Source: Pigmentiphaga litoralis (GTDB lineage Bacteria; Pseudomonadota; Gammaproteobacteria; Burkholderiales; Burkholderiaceae_B). Taken from it: a DNA stretch of 64,000 nt. Of the stretch, positions 35,101 to 43,030 are shown piece by piece. The DNA is taken from the NCBI RefSeq assembly GCF_013408655.1, contig NZ_JACCBP010000001.1, forward strand, positions 992,001-1,056,000, given 5' to 3'. The stretch's first letter is position 1; every line of letters starts with the position of its first letter. The notes under the pieces were generated by a model. That model was not told where the DNA came from. It was given only the letters and a program-made list of their open reading frames with translations, and searched no databases. The translations under genes and the position numbers were made by a program.

Positions 35101-36858
35101 CAGCGCGCAATCGTCGCGGTTCTGCTCGACCTGGTAGACCTTGTCGAAGATGCGGTATTGCACCGGGTCGGTGTCCTGGAACTCGTCCACCATCGCGACA
35201 GGAAACTGCGTACGGATCAGGTCGGCAAGCCGGTCACCGTTTTCGCCATGCAGGGCGTCGTCCAGCCGCTGCAGCATGTCATCGAACCCCATTTCGGCGC
35301 GACGGCGTTTTTCCTGGTCGAAACGGTGGCGCACCCATTGCGCGGCATGCCGCAGCAGCGCCGTGTCGGGCTGCGGCAGCGATGCGAGCGCGCGCTGCAG
35401 TCCAGGCATGGCGTCCAGCGCCGGGTGAGTCAGCGGCGTGCCGCTTTTCCACACGTCGGCAATGCCCTGGGTGGTGAGGCGTTCAAAGCCGGTCTTGATG
35501 TCCAGCACGTCGACCTCGGGCGTCGTGGCCCACGCGGTCACCAGATCGCACCAGCCCCGCGTGCGCGCCACCTGCAGCTTGCGCCCGTCCACCTGCTTGG
35601 CGGCGCAGGCGGACTCGATCAGCGGCATCAGTTCCGCCATCCATGCCGCCCATGGGGCCTTCAGGTCGGCCAGATGCCGCCGCCGTTCCTCCAGCGTCTG
35701 CGCAATCAGGTCGCCCAGGGGTACCAGATGCGTCGAAGGCTCGGTCGCGCCGAGCAGGCCGGTGACCTTGGCGCGCAGCGTGTCGGGTGTCTTCCAGTTG
35801 GCTTCGACCCAATCCAGCGCGGTACCGGTCAGCCCGTAGCAGTGCTGCCGCCAGTAATCGCGTACGACATCGGCCAGCAGATCGGTGTGGTCGGTGGCCA
35901 GGGTCTGGGTGAACAGGCTGCCGCTGTCGAACGCATGTTCGCGCAACATGCGCTGGCACCACCCGTGTATGGTCGATACGGCCGCTTCGTCCATCCACTG
36001 GGCGGCAATGTCCAGCTTGCTGGCATTGCCCGGCCAGGCCGAGCGCGGATAGCCGGCGCGCAGCCGCGCCATCAGCGGATCGGGCGCGGCGATCTCTTCG
36101 CGAAAGAACCGTGCCGTCTGGGCAAGCCGCGCGCGGATGCGGTCGCGCAATTCCTGCGTGGCCGCGTCCGTAAAGGTCATCACCAGGATGTCGGGCGGCG
36201 CCATCTCGCGCGGGAACGCCAGGCCCGGGCCGCCGTGGCCCAGCACCAGGCGCACGTAGAGCGCCGAGATGGTGAAGGTCTTGCCGGTCCCGGCACTGGC
36301 TTCGATCAGCCGGCTGCCCTGCAACGGGAAGCGCAGCGCCAGGGGCGCGTCGGACAGATCGTCTTCGACGAAGTCGTCGTCGTTGCCGGCGTCGATGTCG
36401 TCGGGGTCGGCGTAGGCGTCCGCGTTTGCATCGGCGTCGTCGGCGTCGTGGTCTTGCTGATCGTCGCCTTCATTGAAGAAGAATGCGTCGTCATCGCCGC
36501 CATCGCGCCCGACCGCGCTGCCGTCATCCGGAAACATCGGGGTGTCTTCCGGGAACATTGGCCCGTCATCCCGTACGGCGGAGGGTGACGCCCCACCGAA
36601 CATCGGCGCGTCATTCGCGAACATCGGTTCATCGTCCGCGGCCGACCCCAGTTGCGAATCCGGGAACATGGGGGCGTCGTCATCCGCCTCCGTCACCGAT
36701 GAATCGAACATCGGCGTGTCGAACATCGGCGTGCTGTCACGTTCGTCAGGCCTGGCGTCGGCGTTGGCGCGGTCAATGGCATCGTTCCCCTCGTCCGCAT
36801 CGTTCCGACTGTCCGCATCATGGCGTCGGTTGGCAGGGTTCAATTTGCGCGTCGTCAT
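32137..36858 (-). CDS. recB: Exodeoxyribonuclease V subunit beta (RecB), enlarged
   Basis: The 1573-residue protein is the 3'-5' helicase and nuclease of RecBCD; E. coli RecB is 1180. Walker A EASAGTGKTFT lies at about 186-196; VDEFQDTDPVQY (motif II), GDPKQAIYAFRGAD and VVTVHKSKGLEYP follow. The C-terminal nuclease motif YYVADYKSNWLGDDD and the RYDLQYVLYLLALH segment are intact. Extra sequence lies in three places: a 170-residue acidic N-terminus with seven PMF motifs, a 2A-like insert with AAHGD repeats, and an acidic helicase-nuclease linker. ATG 36858 is supported by ATGA overlap with recC; recD overlaps its stop. Confidence 0.95.
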   Translation of the reverse strand: MTTRKLNPANRRHDADSRNDADEGNDAIDRANADARPDERDSTPMFDTPMFDSSVTEADDDAPMFPDSQLGSAADDEPMFANDAPMFGGASPSAVRDDGPMFPEDTPMFPDDGSAVGRDGGDDDAFFFNEGDDQQDHDADDADANADAYADPDDIDAGNDDDFVEDDLSDAPLALRFPLQGSRLIEASAGTGKTFTISALYVRLVLGHGGPGLAFPREMAPPDILVMTFTDAATQELRDRIRARLAQTARFFREEIAAPDPLMARLRAGYPRSAWPGNASKLDIAAQWMDEAAVSTIHGWCQRMLREHAFDSGSLFTQTLATDHTDLLADVVRDYWRQHCYGLTGTALDWVEANWKTPDTLRAKVTGLLGATEPSTHLVPLGDLIAQTLEERRRHLADLKAPWAAWMAELMPLIESACAAKQVDGRKLQVARTRGWCDLVTAWATTPEVDVLDIKTGFERLTTQGIADVWKSGTPLTHPALDAMPGLQRALASLPQPDTALLRHAAQWVRHRFDQEKRRRAEMGFDDMLQRLDDALHGENGDRLADLIRTQFPVAMVDEFQDTDPVQYRIFDKVYQVEQNRDDCALLMIGDPKQAIYAFRGADIFTYLRARSATEGRHASLDTNFRSTHAMVAAVNRVFGMAEDRPAGRGAFLFRRGSGNPVPFLSVAAAGRKEGFTERGALARAELEPGGLTRDAGRHSAAMPANAAHGDAAHGDAAHGDAASGNPTAGHSAALTVWHMASDAPVGSGGYRHHFAGVCATEIVRLLNLSSQGEAGFARDNAPGSPLTPLRPADIAILVRDFAEARAIRSALSQRGVRSVYLSDKDSVFDGQEASDVLAWLKACAEPDLDRPLRAALATRTLALPLAALERINQDERHWEDRVMQFRQYRGLWRKQGVLPMLRRLLHDFDLPRALMQRPDGERVLTNLLHLAELLQQAASELDGEQAVIRHLADHLGQPGQTAEEQVLRLESDEQLVRVVTVHKSKGLEYPLVFLPFVCAFKPVDPARPPVRFHDAQGKLVVRTAPDADDVARADDERLAEDLRLLYVALTRAQHACWLGVADLKRRGDASVLHRSALGYLLGGGDPLPHSGALAQWLDELTKVSAESGDVVSGGAVSEDTALPPPALAHPALRVVPAPEVTRTFLHQPQIRKRAPDVRRPQRSKADHWWIASYSALTIADQRVASDDGFDSAMLDAGPDERAVQDEHLAHIDQGRAMEAGERGAGTGAGALGLEGAENDLGDDRWARDADPSGPSGFDGDDSSVDDLTASDLDLLAFGDRDADFGDPQYGDLSPDTPEAQKAFDDDVPDAGDALNAAYATGNPGVGLHGFPRGPNPGTFLHGLLEWAGDEGFGTAAADRAALVDAVARRCNRRGWEAWIQPLSDWLAALLVCPLPTGAGAPVKLSGLDAYQVEMEFWFQSTRVDVTRLDALVRRHTLGGAPRAPANPALLNGMFKGFIDLVFEHDGRYYVADYKSNWLGDDDAAYTQDAMRKEMLKKRYDLQYVLYLLALHRQLKVRLPDYDYDRHVGGALYLFLRGSRAPSKGAFHTRPPRALIEALDALFAGRSLTGVAA
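34681..34740 (-). repeat. 15-bp x 4 tandem repeat within recB
   Basis: Four 15-base units encode AAHGD three times and a decayed AASGN. They lie in a non-conserved insert of the helicase region (about residues 706-726). The unit length keeps the reading frame, as expected if copies are gained and lost by slippage. Confidence 0.8.
36517..36732 (-). repeat. Degenerate PMF-motif repeats in the RecB N-terminus
   Basis: Residues 43-114 of RecB hold seven copies of an acidic residue or Thr followed closely by PMF (STPMF, DTPMF, DAPMF, DEPMF, DAPMF, DGPMF, DTPMF), spaced 5 to 17 residues apart. The DNA is diverged, so selection on the peptide rather than recent duplication is the likelier explanation. 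Confidence 0.75.
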
Positions 36859-39800
36859 TCCGGCGCCTTTGCCTTGACGGCGGTTTCCAGAGCAGCCGTC
36901 CCGGCTTCGAACAGCGGCCGGTACAGCCGCTCGGCCCAGTGCGCAAAGCGGCCGTCGGCAAACAGGGCTTCGGCGCTGGGGTAATGGCGGGCCAGATACG
37001 GGTTCTGCGCCATTTCGCCGGTCGTGTTGAAACCGCCTTCGTACACCTTGCGGGCTTCGTCATAGGCCTTGGCATGCATGGACGCCGCCGCGGCATCATC
37101 GTGGCTCGCGCCGGTCCGCGCGCCGGTCGCCTGCCCCGCTTCGACATTCGCCAGCCACACGAACGCACTGCGCAGCGCCACCGGCAGGGGCTCGGCCATG
37201 CCGGCCAGCCAGCCGTCCACCAGCTCGTTCAGCACCTGGGCCGCGTACACCGGCGGCACGGGTTCGAACGTCAAGGTCACGTCGGACGCCACCACGATGC
37301 TGGTCAGGTCCAGCCCGCTTGCGTTGCCAGCCAGGTGCGTCACCCACAGGCGCGTCAGGCGATGCCACTTCAAGGCGCGCGCCGATGCCAGCAATCCATT
37401 GGGCACGGCGGTCAGCACCGCATGCCGCCCGCTGTCGCCGTCCGCCTGGCGCAAGCCGCCCAGCCAGCCTTCGACCCGAACCTTGCCATGATGGAAATCG
37501 ATGGGCCAGGGGGACGCGACTTCCACCGGCCACGCGCTGCGCGCCTGGCGATAGCGCGCCAGCAGGTCGGGCAGCGGCACCAACAAGCCGGCCTGCTGCT
37601 TTTCGCCAAAGCCCGCCATGGGCAGCACGCCGCTGCGGCGCAGCTGTGTGGCACGGCGGGCCAGGGCATCTTCGGCTTCGTCATGGGTCGTCGCGGCCAT
37701 GCCGGCCTGCAGCAGGCTGTCGCTCAACGCATAACGCTGCAGCGGGTCCAGGGCAAAGGGCTCATCGTCGACCGCTTCGGGCGTGTCGTCGTCAAAAAAG
37801 ACTTTCAGACGCTGATTGAAGAACGTCCGCAGCGGGTCGCGCAGGAATTGCTGCAGTTCGGCCACGTCGATCGCATCGGGCGGCGTCCAGGCAGTGGGTG
37901 CAGTGGATGCATTGGCCGAGGCAGTCGTCAGGTGCAGAGACGCCCCCGCCCCGGAATCTGGCCTTGACGCCGGTCCGGGGCCGAAGCCTGACCCGAAGCC
38001 CGCCGCCCCCTGTCCATCGCCTAGGTCATCGCTTATGTCATCGCCTCCGCCGTGCAGCACCGCCCATTCGCGGGCGTAACTGAACAGTCCGCGGTTGCCT
38101 GCCAGGGACGACGCCGACGCCACACCCCCCGCTACAACACCCCCTGCCTGCCCCCCACCCGCCCCGGCGTCATCACTACCGGAAGACGGCAGGAAATACC
38201 GCGCGCTGAACGGCTGCAGCGGATGCACCACCGTCAGCCCGTCCAGCAGGTCGCTGTCATCCACCGTCTGCCAGCCTGCCGCCAGGTGATCCCGCAACTG
38301 CCCCACCAGGACCGACGGCGGCCGCTCGCTGTTGTCGCGAATGCTGCGGCCCACCCAGCTGATATACAGCTGCTCGCGCGCCGACAGCACCGCTTCCAGC
38401 AGAAGGTACCGATCGTCTTCGCGTCGTGAACGGTCGCCGGGCCGGTAGTCCCCGCCCATCAGGTCGAAGTCCAGCGGCGGCTGCGCGCGCGGATAGTCGC
38501 CATCGTTCATGCCGAGCAGGCACACCACCCGGAAAGGAATCGCCCGCATCGGCATCAGCGTGCAGAAGTTGACGGCGCCCGCCAGAAAGCGCTGGTTCAG
38601 CCGCCCCTGGTCCAGCGCCTGCAGCCACGCTTCGCGCACCACGGTCAACGGCAAGGGTTCGGTCAGGCCCACGCTGTCGCACGTGGTTTCCCAGTCTTCC
38701 AGCAGCTGTTCCAGCCGGCCCAGCTGCACCACGTCCCGGTCGTCATCGGCCAGGAAGAACCTGGCCAGCATCGTGCGCAGCCGCGCCACCCAGATCATGG
38801 GGTCGGCATCGATCGCCAATTGATCGCGCGTGGTGTCCAGCGCGTCGAGCAGGCCGGCCAGCGGCCCGATCAACGCGGCGTCCAGCCCGCCGATCTCGTC
38901 ATACGGTTCGATGCCGTCGAAGCTGTCGCCCTGCCCCACCGCATACCCCAGCAGCATCCGCCGCAGGCCGAAGCGCCAGGTGTTCTGCTCCATGCCGCCC
39001 GGCAGGTCCAGCGACGCACGCTGCGCGGCATCCAGTCCCCAACGGATACCGGCGCCCTGTATCCATCGATGCAGGGTGGGCAGGTCCGACTCTTTGATGC
39101 CGAAGCGGTGGCGCAATGCGGGCACATCCAGCAGGTCCAGCACGTCGCTGACGGCAAAGCGGCTTTCGGGCAGCCGCAGCAAATGTTCGACCGCGATCAG
39201 CAGCGGCTCGCGGCCGCGCTGCCCCTGGTCGGCCAGCGTAAACGGAATGTGGCGGTCGTCGGTGTGGTCGATCTGCCCGAAGACAGCCTGGATATGGGGC
39301 GCGTAGGTGTCGATGGCAGGCACCATCACGATCACGTCACGCGGCCGCAGGGTCGGGTCGGCGCTGAACCGCGCCAGCAACTGATCGTGCAGGATTTCGA
39401 CTTCGCGTTGCGGGCCGTGCGCCACATGAAAGCGGATCGACGTGTCGGCATCCAGGTCCACGGGGGGCCAGGTGTCGCGCGTTTCTTCCATGGCCCGCAG
39501 CTGCAGCACGTCGTCATGCAGTTGGGTCAGCAAGGTGTCGGCCGGCTGTTCCGTGAACAGGTCGATGCGCCGATCGCTCACGTCCGCAAAGGCCTCGCGA
39601 TACTGATCGGGCGCATCAAAGCTGTCGAGCAGGTGAATGTAGTCGCGGCCCTGCTTGCCCCACGCCGCCAGCAGCGGATGGCCGTGGCGGTGCAGCACGT
39701 CCGCGTCGATCACGGCCGGCATGCCCGGCTTGCGGCGCTGGCGTTGATATTGGTGACGCAGCAGATCCTGGTCGGCCACGATGTCGGTCCAGTGATGCTG

Positions 39801-40685
39801 CGACGGGTTGTGCACGCACAGCAGCACCTGGCACAACTTGCCGAGCGCCGCCAGCGCTTCCAGAGCCTGGGCCGGCATGGACGAAATGCCGAACACCATG
39901 AGCCGGCGCGGCAGCCCGGCCGGACGCCTTTCCAGCGTGCGCAGCGTGGCCATGAAACGCTGATGCACCCCGGCGCGGCTTTGCGACATGCTTTCGGCGC
40001 CCACATCTTCCAGCAAGGCGCGCCACAACGCGGGCTGCCAGCATTCCTGTCCCTGCAGCACCCGCACGCCCTTGCGCGACGTGATCAGCTGGTCGCGGCC
40101 ATGGGCCCAGTCGTCCAGCCAGTCGGCGCGATACACCTGGTACTGGTCGAACAGATCGGCCAGCCGTTCGGACAGCTGGTGCAGCTTGCGCATCTGCGCG
40201 TCGTCGTGCAAAAAGCGGCGCAGCGGCGCAAAGGATTCCTGGTGGATCAGGGTGGGCAACAGGCGCATCAGGCGCCAGGTCAGGCTGGCCTTGTCGAGCG
40301 GCGAGCTTTCGGGGATCGACGCGCGCCCCAGCACGGCGCGATACGCCGTCCACAGGAAACTGGCCGGCAACTGCACGTCAATCGCGGCCGCGATTCCGCA
40401 ACCATGGCCGCCGCCGCTGAACGAAGACCCCCCAGCCCCCGGCGCCGACGCCGTGTCATCGGCCGCCGGGTCTTCGGCCAACGCCAGCTTCAGCCACTGC
40501 GCGATGCCGTTGCTTTGTACCAGGATCACTTCGTTTTCCAGCGGCGCAAGCGGGTAACGCTGCATCCACGACACTGCCAGGCTGCGCAAGTCTTCCAGCC
40601 GGTTGCTGTGGACGACCATGAAGCCTGGCGCCAGAGACGCGCCGTTGGCTGCCCCGCCCTTTCCTGACGTGTTCATGCCCGACAT
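36855..40685 (-). CDS. recC: Exodeoxyribonuclease V subunit gamma (RecC)
   Basis: The 1276-residue subunit recognises Chi and splits the duplex in RecBCD; E. coli RecC is 1122. Recognisable segments are VVHSNRLEDLRSLAVSWM near the start, ASFLWTAYRAVLG, RLADLFDQYQVYRADWLDDW, RHIPFTLADQG and CTLMPMRAIPFRVVCLLGMN, then DGDYPRAQPPLDFDLM. Gly/Ser-rich inserts lie near residues 75-95 and 850-920. It starts 7 bases after the pseudouridine synthase gene and overlaps recB by ATGA, so recC-recB-recD form one operon. Confidence 0.95.
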   Translation of the reverse strand: MSGMNTSGKGGAANGASLAPGFMVVHSNRLEDLRSLAVSWMQRYPLAPLENEVILVQSNGIAQWLKLALAEDPAADDTASAPGAGGSSFSGGGHGCGIAAAIDVQLPASFLWTAYRAVLGRASIPESSPLDKASLTWRLMRLLPTLIHQESFAPLRRFLHDDAQMRKLHQLSERLADLFDQYQVYRADWLDDWAHGRDQLITSRKGVRVLQGQECWQPALWRALLEDVGAESMSQSRAGVHQRFMATLRTLERRPAGLPRRLMVFGISSMPAQALEALAALGKLCQVLLCVHNPSQHHWTDIVADQDLLRHQYQRQRRKPGMPAVIDADVLHRHGHPLLAAWGKQGRDYIHLLDSFDAPDQYREAFADVSDRRIDLFTEQPADTLLTQLHDDVLQLRAMEETRDTWPPVDLDADTSIRFHVAHGPQREVEILHDQLLARFSADPTLRPRDVIVMVPAIDTYAPHIQAVFGQIDHTDDRHIPFTLADQGQRGREPLLIAVEHLLRLPESRFAVSDVLDLLDVPALRHRFGIKESDLPTLHRWIQGAGIRWGLDAAQRASLDLPGGMEQNTWRFGLRRMLLGYAVGQGDSFDGIEPYDEIGGLDAALIGPLAGLLDALDTTRDQLAIDADPMIWVARLRTMLARFFLADDDRDVVQLGRLEQLLEDWETTCDSVGLTEPLPLTVVREAWLQALDQGRLNQRFLAGAVNFCTLMPMRAIPFRVVCLLGMNDGDYPRAQPPLDFDLMGGDYRPGDRSRREDDRYLLLEAVLSAREQLYISWVGRSIRDNSERPPSVLVGQLRDHLAAGWQTVDDSDLLDGLTVVHPLQPFSARYFLPSSGSDDAGAGGGQAGGVVAGGVASASSLAGNRGLFSYAREWAVLHGGGDDISDDLGDGQGAAGFGSGFGPGPASRPDSGAGASLHLTTASANASTAPTAWTPPDAIDVAELQQFLRDPLRTFFNQRLKVFFDDDTPEAVDDEPFALDPLQRYALSDSLLQAGMAATTHDEAEDALARRATQLRRSGVLPMAGFGEKQQAGLLVPLPDLLARYRQARSAWPVEVASPWPIDFHHGKVRVEGWLGGLRQADGDSGRHAVLTAVPNGLLASARALKWHRLTRLWVTHLAGNASGLDLTSIVVASDVTLTFEPVPPVYAAQVLNELVDGWLAGMAEPLPVALRSAFVWLANVEAGQATGARTGASHDDAAAASMHAKAYDEARKVYEGGFNTTGEMAQNPYLARHYPSAEALFADGRFAHWAERLYRPLFEAGTAALETAVKAKAPE

Positions 40686-40692
40686 CCCCTGG

Positions 40693-41418
40693 TCAGAAGC
40701 GCTCGTAGCCCAGCAGATAGCGCCACTGGCCCGGCTCCAGCCCGGCCACTGGCAGGCGGCCGATCCGCAGGCGCTTGATCGTCTTGACCTTCAGGCCGAC
40801 CTGCGCGCACAGGTGGTCGATCAGCCCTTCCGGCGGCGTCTTGATGGCCACCCGCAAGCGCGTTTCGTTCTGCCAGCTGATCTTGGCGGCCGGCACCACC
40901 TTGCCTTTATAGAAGCCGCCTGCGTTAAGGCGCGTCAGGCCGTCGGGCGCCATGTTGCCGGTCACTTCCACCAGATATTCATGTTCGATGCGCGGCGCGT
41001 CGTCCCGCAGCTTGCGGGCGATGCGAAATTCCTGCGTCAGCACGACCAGCCCGCTGGCCGCCGCGTCGATCGGCGTGACCAGTTCCAGGTTGGACAAATG
41101 TTTTCGCAGGAATTGCAGCGGGGACCGGTCGGTCGGCAGCCGGGTGTCCTGCGTCAATTTATGCAGCGCCGGATCGCTGTTGCCGCTCACGTCGAAGCCC
41201 GCCGGCTTGTGCCAGAGGATGGTGACCGGGTCCACCGGCACGGGCTTGGCGTTGGGGTCGATTTCGGTCTGTTGACCGGCCGCCAGGCGGAATCCGGCTT
41301 CTTCCACCACATTGCCGTCCACCCGGACCCAGCCCCCTTCGATCAGCTGTTCAGCCTCGCGGCGCGAGCAGCCCTTGGTATCGGCAATATGTTTGGCAAG
41401 GCGAACGGAGTCGGTCAT
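40693..41418 (-). CDS. RsuA/RluF-type rRNA pseudouridine synthase
   Basis: The 241-residue protein has an N-terminal S4 RNA-binding domain (VRLAKHIADTKGCSRREAEQ, residues about 5-50) and a pseudouridine synthase domain with ILWHKPAGFDVS and IEHEYLVEV. The catalytic aspartate segment reads VTPIDAAASGLVVLT; the Asp is present, but the usual GRLD context is replaced by TPID. RluB/RluE/RluF-like modification of 23S rRNA is the best guess, without a site assignment. ATG 41418 begins the S4 domain. It lies immediately upstream of recC and may share its transcript. Confidence 0.78.
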   Translation of the reverse strand: MTDSVRLAKHIADTKGCSRREAEQLIEGGWVRVDGNVVEEAGFRLAAGQQTEIDPNAKPVPVDPVTILWHKPAGFDVSGNSDPALHKLTQDTRLPTDRSPLQFLRKHLSNLELVTPIDAAASGLVVLTQEFRIARKLRDDAPRIEHEYLVEVTGNMAPDGLTRLNAGGFYKGKVVPAAKISWQNETRLRVAIKTPPEGLIDHLCAQVGLKVKTIKRLRIGRLPVAGLEPGQWRYLLGYERF

Positions 41419-41581
41419 CAGGGTCAGGTCGGCAGTCCGGGGAAGCGGAAAAAGGGGTGGAAACACAGACCGCCATTCTACCGGGCGGCGCGCGTCCCTT
41501 CCCATCCCGCGCCCCACCAATCCCCGCTTTGTGGGGCTGCCTGCTAGACTTTGCCCCTTTCTGCTCGTATTGGCGCCTATC

Positions 41582-42961
41582 GTGACCACCACTTCGTTTT
41601 CCAGTCTGCCGCTGGCCCCCGCCATCCTGGCCAATCTTGACAGCCTGGGATACACCGACATGACGCCGATCCAGGCCGAAAGCCTGCCGCTGATCCTGGA
41701 AGGCCGCGACCTGATCGCCCAGGCCAAGACCGGCAGCGGCAAGACCGCCACCTTCGGCCTTGGCATTCTGCACAAGCTGGCCGCCGCCGACTTCGGCACG
41801 CAGGCCCTGGTGCTGTGCCCGACCCGCGAACTGGCGGACCAGGTGGCCGGGGAACTGCGCCGCCTGGCGCGCTTTGCCGGCAATATCAAGACCCTGACGC
41901 TGACCGGCGGATCGCCCATCCGCCCGCAGGTCGAATCGCTGGAGCACGGCGCCCACATCGTGGTCGGCACGCCCGGCCGGCTGATCGATCACATCGACCG
42001 CGGCAGCATCGACCTGACCAAGCTCCAGACCCTGGTGCTGGACGAAGCGGACCGCATGGTCGACATGGGCTTCATGGAAGACGCGATCCGCATCGTGTCG
42101 GCCTGCCCGCCCAAACGCCAGACCCTGCTGTTTTCGGCCACCTATGCCGAAGACATCCGCAAGGCCAGCGCCCGTTTCATGCGCAACCCGGCCGAGGTCA
42201 AGGTCGAATCCCTGGTCGACGCCAGCCAGATCGAACAGCACTTTTTTGAAATCAATCCCGACGAACGCAACGCCGCCGTCGCCCAATTGCTGGAGCACTT
42301 CCGCCCCGCGTCCACCATCGCCTTTTGCAATACCAAGGTGCAGGTGCGGGAGCTGGCCGAAGAACTGGTCGCCCGGGGTTTCAGCGCCATGGCCTTGCAT
42401 GGCGACCTGGAACAGCGCGAGCGGGACGACGTGCTGATCCAGTTCGCCAACAACAGTTGTTCGGTGTTGGTCGCGACCGACGTGGCCGCGCGCGGGCTGG
42501 ACATTGCCTCGCTGGCCGCCGTGATCAACGTGGACGTGACGCAAGACACCGAAGTGCATGTGCACCGTATCGGCCGCACGGGCCGCGGGCAGGAAAAAGG
42601 CCTGGCCCTGAACCTGGTCGCCCCGTATGAAATGCGGTGGGCCAACCTGATCGAGAACTACCAGGGCAAGCCGATCCGCTGGTCGGACCTGAAGACGCTG
42701 ACGCCCGCGCCCGGCGGCCCGCTGCGCGCACCGATGGTCACGCTGTGCATCCAGGGCGGCAAGAAAGACAAGCTGCGCCCGGGTGACATCCTGGGCGCAC
42801 TGACCGGCGACGGCGGCCTGGCCAAGGATCAGGTCGGCAAGATCCATATTGCCGAGTTTGCAAGCTTTGTGGCGCTGGACCGGCGCATTGCCAAAGAGGC
42901 GTGCGCCACGCTCAGCCAGGGCAACATCAAGGGCAAGCGCTTTCGCATGCGGTTAATGTAA
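41582..42961 (+). CDS. dbpA: ATP-dependent RNA helicase DbpA
   Basis: The 459-residue DEAD-box helicase acts on 23S rRNA helix 92 during large-subunit assembly. Walker A AKTGSGKT is at 48-55, LVLDEADRMVDMGF near 150, SAT in LLFSATYAE, and HRIGRTGRGQEKG in domain 2. The C-terminal DbpA domain that grips hairpin 92 is present (MVTLCIQGGKKDKLRPGDIL, then HIAEFASFVALDRRIA). Length matches E. coli DbpA (457). It uses a GTG start at 41582. The gene ends at the first of several tandem stop codons. Confidence 0.95.
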   Translation: MTTTSFSSLPLAPAILANLDSLGYTDMTPIQAESLPLILEGRDLIAQAKTGSGKTATFGLGILHKLAAADFGTQALVLCPTRELADQVAGELRRLARFAGNIKTLTLTGGSPIRPQVESLEHGAHIVVGTPGRLIDHIDRGSIDLTKLQTLVLDEADRMVDMGFMEDAIRIVSACPPKRQTLLFSATYAEDIRKASARFMRNPAEVKVESLVDASQIEQHFFEINPDERNAAVAQLLEHFRPASTIAFCNTKVQVRELAEELVARGFSAMALHGDLEQRERDDVLIQFANNSCSVLVATDVAARGLDIASLAAVINVDVTQDTEVHVHRIGRTGRGQEKGLALNLVAPYEMRWANLIENYQGKPIRWSDLKTLTPAPGGPLRAPMVTLCIQGGKKDKLRPGDILGALTGDGGLAKDQVGKIHIAEFASFVALDRRIAKEACATLSQGNIKGKRFRMRLM

Positions 42962-43023
42962 ACGCGGTTGATGTAAATGCCGTTGATGTAAATGCGGTTG
43001 ATGTAGATGCCGTTGATCTACGT
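42949..43023. repeat. 15-bp x 5 tandem repeat carrying serial stop codons
   Basis: Five 15-base units (consensus GCGGTTGATGTAAAT) begin at the last codons of dbpA. In the dbpA frame each unit re-encodes RLM or PLM followed by TAA/TAG, except the last, which reads TAC. The array fills the gap between convergent dbpA and the GGDEF gene. Confidence 0.85.
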
Positions 43024-43030
43024 CAGCCGG

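Noticed and set aside
34597..36588. A 663-codon open frame on the plus strand opposite recB
   Set aside because: Shadow of the recB reading frame; no domain seen.
38820..40667. A 615-codon open frame on the plus strand opposite recC
   Set aside because: RecC motifs on the other strand are unmistakable. The plus-strand product is His/Gln/Arg-rich and resembles no protein family.
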